Shown piece by piece: positions 61,106-64,000 of a stretch of 64,000 nucleotides of DNA; the stretch's first letter is position 1, and each line of letters begins with the position of its first letter. The translations under genes were made by a program, and so were the position numbers. The stretch lies in the NCBI GenBank assembly GCA_009829735.1, contig CM020618.1, positions 23,793,346 through 23,857,345 of the forward strand, written 5' to 3'. Origin of the DNA: Pyropia yezoensis (Eukaryota > Rhodophyta > Bangiophyceae > Bangiales > Bangiaceae). The notes below the pieces were generated by a model. It made no database searches, had not been told where the DNA came from, and saw only the letters and a list, made by a program, of their open reading frames with translations.

Positions 61106-62518
61106 CTAGGCATGCATGCTAGACTCTCCAACCCCACGGCCCTCGCCCTCACGTAGAGGCGAGCGGCGAGACCCACGGCGATAACGCTCCCCACCAGTCG
61201 GCGGGGCCGGCGGCTCCAAGTCGGACCCGTCGCGCCCCTCACGGTCGCGCAAGTGGCGATGACCGCGGCTGCTCTTCTGCTTAGTCTTGCGCGCAAGTTG
61301 GCGACGCAGACGCCGGACCGACTCCGACTCTGACGGAGTCGAGGACTCCGAGACGGAGTAAGACAACTCGTCTTCCGACACGGAGGGAGAGCGCCGCGAG
61401 TGTCGGCGACGACGGCGAGGAGGCGAGTATGCCCGAGTCGCTCGACGTTTGCCACGCCCAAGTGGGGCTGGCTGGGGCATAAATGCCCCAATGCGAGCCA
61501 ACTCGGCCGTCATAAACTCCGCCACCGACTCGCAACTCGCGGTCGCCACTGCAGCACGAACGCGCTCCTCAAGTTGAGGAGTCTCGGAAGTTTGAAGGGT
61601 TGCGGTCGACGCGGCCAACCAGGAAATGGTGCGCACCAACATGGTGATCATCATCTCTGAGGTTAGAGGCGTGGGCGGTAACACCAACTTGGGGTATACC
61701 GTTAGGAGGGTGGCCCCCAAGTTGGGGGACACCGGGGTGGATGAATCAATGGCCACGCTAATCGGGATGTCCCCGTGCGGTTGGTAGGGGACAGGAGGAA
61801 GCGGAGGGGCACGCCGAGGTGGCGGGACCCGGGTGTAACTGCGACCCCGACTTGGGGCCCCCGCAGTGGGTTGAGTCATATGGTCATCATAGGACGGCAC
61901 GGCCATAAATATGGGCTTGTCCGGGGGTGGCGCAGTGTGGCGATCCACTCCCGGGGCATACGGGTAGTCCCCGATGCCCAACCCCTCTCGTAGGACCACA
62001 CGGCCGTCGTGAAGTTCACGAGCGACCCATACGAACTGGCGAAGTGCGCCATCGTCCTTGGGCCCACGAGTGGGGCGGCGCAACTTGTGCTCAATGCTCT
62101 CCCACTCGATAAACTTATGGAGGCGGAGCATCTCCTCAAGTAGAGTGAGTTGTCCTGATGAGCACCCCTCAGCAACTAGCTGAGGGGTGAGCTGTTCCAA
62201 ACCTTGGATAAGCCGGAGGGGGAGATGCCAGAGCATCCCCCGCCGCTGAACACAAGACACCCAGGTCGACATGACCTCGAGGAGCCACTGGGTGGCCAAC
62301 ATGGCCCACACCAGATGATCAGGGCCAGCCGTCAACATGACGGAGCCGAAGTGGTCAAGCAACCGTGGCAGCAACGCCGGGAACCCGTAGGGGACCTCAA
62401 CTTGAGGCCACCACTCGGGCTTCTTCGGATAGTATTGCTCGTTACTGGCAGCAGACTGCTGAGGGAACTCAAGTTGAGCCGAGGTCACCAAGTAGGGACC
62501 TCGCCGGAAGTCCTTCTT
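61106..62518 (-). CDS. A1 antisense protein, 5' end cut off by element C
   Basis: About 470 codons remain, colinear with residues from KDFRRGPYLV to the end of the A2 antisense protein. No stop or frameshift has accumulated, unlike gag and pol of the same copy. Differences seen are mostly conservative (VMAVPSYDD to FMAVPSYDD, PFQPHGN to PYQPHGD, AVESS to AIDSS, RKLARKTRQ to RQLARKTKQ). The original start is lost where element C begins at 62,519. Confidence 0.8.
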   Translation of the reverse strand, partial: KKDFRRGPYLVTSAQLEFPQQSAASNEQYYPKKPEWWPQVEVPYGFPALLPRLLDHFGSVMLTAGPDHLVWAMLATQWLLEVMSTWVSCVQRRGMLWHLPLRLIQGLEQLTPQLVAEGCSSGQLTLLEEMLRLHKFIEWESIEHKLRRPTRGPKDDGALRQFVWVARELHDGRVVLREGLGIGDYPYAPGVDRHTAPPPDKPIFMAVPSYDDHMTQPTAGAPSRGRSYTRVPPPRRAPPLPPVPYQPHGDIPISVAIDSSTPVSPNLGATLLTVYPKLVLPPTPLTSEMMITMLVRTISWLAASTATLQTSETPQLEERVRAAVATASCESVAEFMTAELARIGAFMPQPAPLGRGKRRATRAYSPPRRRRRHSRRSPSVSEDELSYSVSESSTPSESESVRRLRRQLARKTKQKSSRGHRHLRDREGRDGSDLEPPAPPTGGERYRRGSRRSPLREGEGRGVGESSMHA

Positions 62519-62880
62519 GTAGCACAATAGGAATCCGTCGCACGTCCACTCTCAGGGAACACTCACCAAGGGGGATCGGCACCAACGTCACCGGGAGGCC
62601 AAGGTTGCTGTCCTTGGAGCACAAGCCACGGGACCAAGATGGGAGCCCAAATGGGAGGGGTTTGTTGTTCTGCCTTGGCCGGCGGTGGATTCGCCGCCGG
62701 CCCCCTCGTTATAAACCCTCGGAGACACTACTAACTACCCTCCACCCCAAGATGCAAGTCCCTCTGGTCATACGTAACTTAAAGATACCGTGACCAGTCC
62801 GGACTCTCAAATTGAAAGCCAAGGATTAGAAGTAGCCCCCCTAATATTAGGGTCACAATACGGACAACCATATTGCTACA
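62519..62880 (+). repeat. C 5' LTR (362 bp, end inferred)
   Basis: It starts TGTAGCACAATA and the proposed end reads TATTGCTACA, a near-perfect terminal inverted repeat. A TATAAA box at 62,710-62,715 would suit a U3 promoter. No TGG-type primer site follows (next bases TGTCCCCCCC), so the right border is less sure than the left. Confidence 0.6.
62710..62715 (+). promoter_or_regulatory. TATA box in C LTR
   Basis: TATAAA lies 191 bases into the LTR. A second TATAA at 63,358-63,362 lies 109 bases before the Gag start and could be an alternative promoter. Confidence 0.45.
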
Positions 62881-63470
62881 TGTCCCCCCCTTAGAATCGG
62901 CCCGTCTTCGGGTCGAGTTGCATTCGGGATACCGAATGTAAGTGGGTCGCGTGACCGTTTACCAGTCGGGTGGGGCTTTGCGCCCTGTCGCGACAGACGC
63001 CCCTTTTCGAGGTTGCCTGAGGGGGGTGCCCCCCTTTGTGTGGTACACACACGATCCGTTTTCCGGACCGTTAATTTCCCGATGCGGGTTTCTGTTCACG
63101 ACCCCCCTTTCCGAGGGGTGGTGCAAGCGGATCCGCCACCAGGTGCCTGGTGGTAGGGGGGCCCCTCTCGTGTGGACGATTGAGTGGGGGGCGGGGGCTG
63201 CCCGCGTTACGTGGGGGCGGTTGGAGGTGACCCCCCCTCGATTACCCCGTGTGGGGAGGGCGTGGCCCCGCCCCAGGTGCCTGGCGGGAGCGCCCTCGTA
63301 GGTCGGCTGGCGCGGGTCGTCCCGCGCTTCCCTATCGCTGGTGCCCAGCTGTGTGGTTATAAGCGCGGGTGCCCGCGCTTCCCTGGCTCGTCCGTGCGAG
63401 CGTTCTCTGTACCGGGTCGAGCCGGCCTCGGCTTTTCTGCACGGGGCGCCCCTGCTACCCCGGTTGCACC
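62881..63470 (+). other. C leader region
   Basis: This is 590 bases between the LTR and Gag start, with imperfect GC-rich inverted repeats (for example CCAGGTGCCTGG at 63,138-63,149). No coding frame is supported. Confidence 0.4.
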
Positions 63471-64000
63471 ATGTCGGACCCCCAGGTACCCGGGGGTGAG
63501 GACGACCTCCTGCCTGAGGAGGGGGAAGAGGTGATGGTGGACGACGTTCCCGTCTCCGCCACCGCCGCCGAGTGCTTCTTAGCGAGCTCGTCCGAAGACG
63601 AGGGCGACCGGGTGACCGTTCGCGTGGCTCCGGACGGTGCTCCGGGCGGTTTGTCGTCCGTGTGCAGCGGCACGACGGCTCCGTCGGGTGGCGGGCAACC
63701 GCGGGTAGCTGCTGCGTCTACCCCTACTCCTCCGGCGGCCCGGATGGCGCCTGTCGCCGGTGCCGGCGCGGCTCTACCTCAAGACGGCGTCGCCGGCGTG
63801 TCGGGCGGTTATGGTGGCACCCCGACCGGGACGGCGGGTCAAGACGGCGCGGGTGCCCGCCCGGGTGGTTCATCCGCGGCTGCGGGTGGCGGGTCTACCC
63901 CTGCTGCCCCCGAGGTGCCCCCGTCGGGCTCGGGTGGCGGCGTTGCTCTGCCCGCGGTGCCGCGGGCGTCTGGTGGTCAAGGTGGGTCTACACCGATGGC
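63471..64000 (+). CDS. C Gag-like protein, N-terminal part
   Basis: A frame opens at CACCATGTCG (63,471) and has no stop to the window end (at least 176 codons). The product starts with an acidic stretch (EDDLLPEEGEEVMVDDVP) and continues Gly/Ser/Pro/Ala-rich (APVAGAGAALPQDGVAGVSG), the same kind of disordered N-terminus as the A and B Gag proteins. Position after an LTR supports Gag; the diagnostic capsid and zinc-knuckle parts lie outside. Confidence 0.55.
   Translation, partial: MSDPQVPGGEDDLLPEEGEEVMVDDVPVSATAAECFLASSSEDEGDRVTVRVAPDGAPGGLSSVCSGTTAPSGGGQPRVAAASTPTPPAARMAPVAGAGAALPQDGVAGVSGGYGGTPTGTAGQDGAGARPGGSSAAAGGGSTPAAPEVPPSGSGGGVALPAVPRASGGQGGSTPM

Larger units (their letters stand above)
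35444..62518 (+). mobile_element. Element A1: decayed Ty3/gypsy chromovirus, nested host, 3' end outside window
   Basis: This is the oldest and outermost retrotransposon. It has a 5' LTR (35,444-35,912), a primer site, gag split by element B (36,032-36,671 and 55,708-57,014), pol (57,011-60,994) and part of the antisense gene (61,106-62,518), where element C enters. Without B it is colinear with A2 for about 8,040 bases. Its gag-pol has three nonsense mutations relative to A2. The five bases before the LTR are AACAG; the matching target duplication should lie after its 3' LTR, beyond this window. Confidence 0.92.
62519..64000 (+). mobile_element. Element C: LTR retrotransposon, 5' portion only
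   Basis: A new element begins inside A1. It has an LTR-like start, a long GC-rich leader and a Gag-like frame that runs off the window. Sequence after 62,518 no longer matches A2. The five A1 bases before it are CTTCT, so its 3' LTR should be followed by CTTCTCCATCCG. Confidence 0.7.

Noticed and set aside
62519..62880. Solo LTR or small non-autonomous element at 62,519
   Set aside because: A solo insertion would resume A1 sequence after a CTTCT duplication at 62,881; the sequence there is unrelated to A2, so a larger element is more likely.

Overview
This is a GC-rich nuclear eukaryotic contig. Evidence: importin-7/8, prefoldin-3, NIP7 and a PA/RING-H2 ubiquitin ligase; candidate spliceosomal introns; chromodomain Ty3/gypsy retrotransposons; very long G and C homopolymers. 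Almost intronless genes with Ala/Gly/Pro-rich insertions, plus a Hedgehog-type Hint (Hog) protein, suggest a bangiophyte red alga of the Porphyra/Pyropia type. That assignment is inference; no marker gene proves it.

Bases 1-35,440 are host DNA. From left to right: a low-complexity stretch with no assignable gene (1-3,750); a minus-strand STAND-like P-loop ATPase with a C-terminal nuclease-like region, resembling CRN/RHS effectors (3,755-5,740); GC repeats including a 19-copy 18-bp minisatellite (5,741-9,536); a two-exon PA-domain RING-H2 gene whose intron holds a run of 58 G (9,537-12,373); importin-7/8 (minus, 13,316-17,188); a secreted Hog-domain protein (plus, 19,660-22,008); prefoldin subunit 3 (minus, 22,889-23,779); a divergent pair of secreted paralogues of a bacterial-type family (24,777-25,538 minus; 27,246-28,010 plus); a secreted RCC1-like protein (29,068-30,426); NIP7 (minus, 30,666-31,220); and two unrecognised genes (about 32,045-32,908 plus; 33,045-35,150 minus).

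Bases 35,444-64,000 are a nest of LTR retrotransposons. Element A1 is the oldest and runs from 35,444 out of the window. Element B (36,672-55,702, different LTRs, target duplication GGAAT) sits in the A1 gag gene. Element A2 (40,564-49,941, same family as A1, target duplication CCCGA) sits in the reverse transcriptase of B. A fourth element, C, starts at 62,519 inside A1 and continues past the window end. A2 has intact gag and pol genes and nearly identical LTRs. B would be intact but for A2. A1 has three nonsense mutations in gag-pol.

The most unusual point is that families A and B both carry, between pol and the 3' LTR, a long open frame on the opposite strand (647 and 705 codons). The two antisense proteins share recognisable sequence although the elements are otherwise divergent. 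The same frame is still open in A1, where gag-pol is dead. Both families also share a canonical -1 slippery heptamer (G GGA AAC) exactly one codon before the gag stop, and an identical putative primer-binding site. I regard this antisense gene as the best candidate for an undescribed system in the window.
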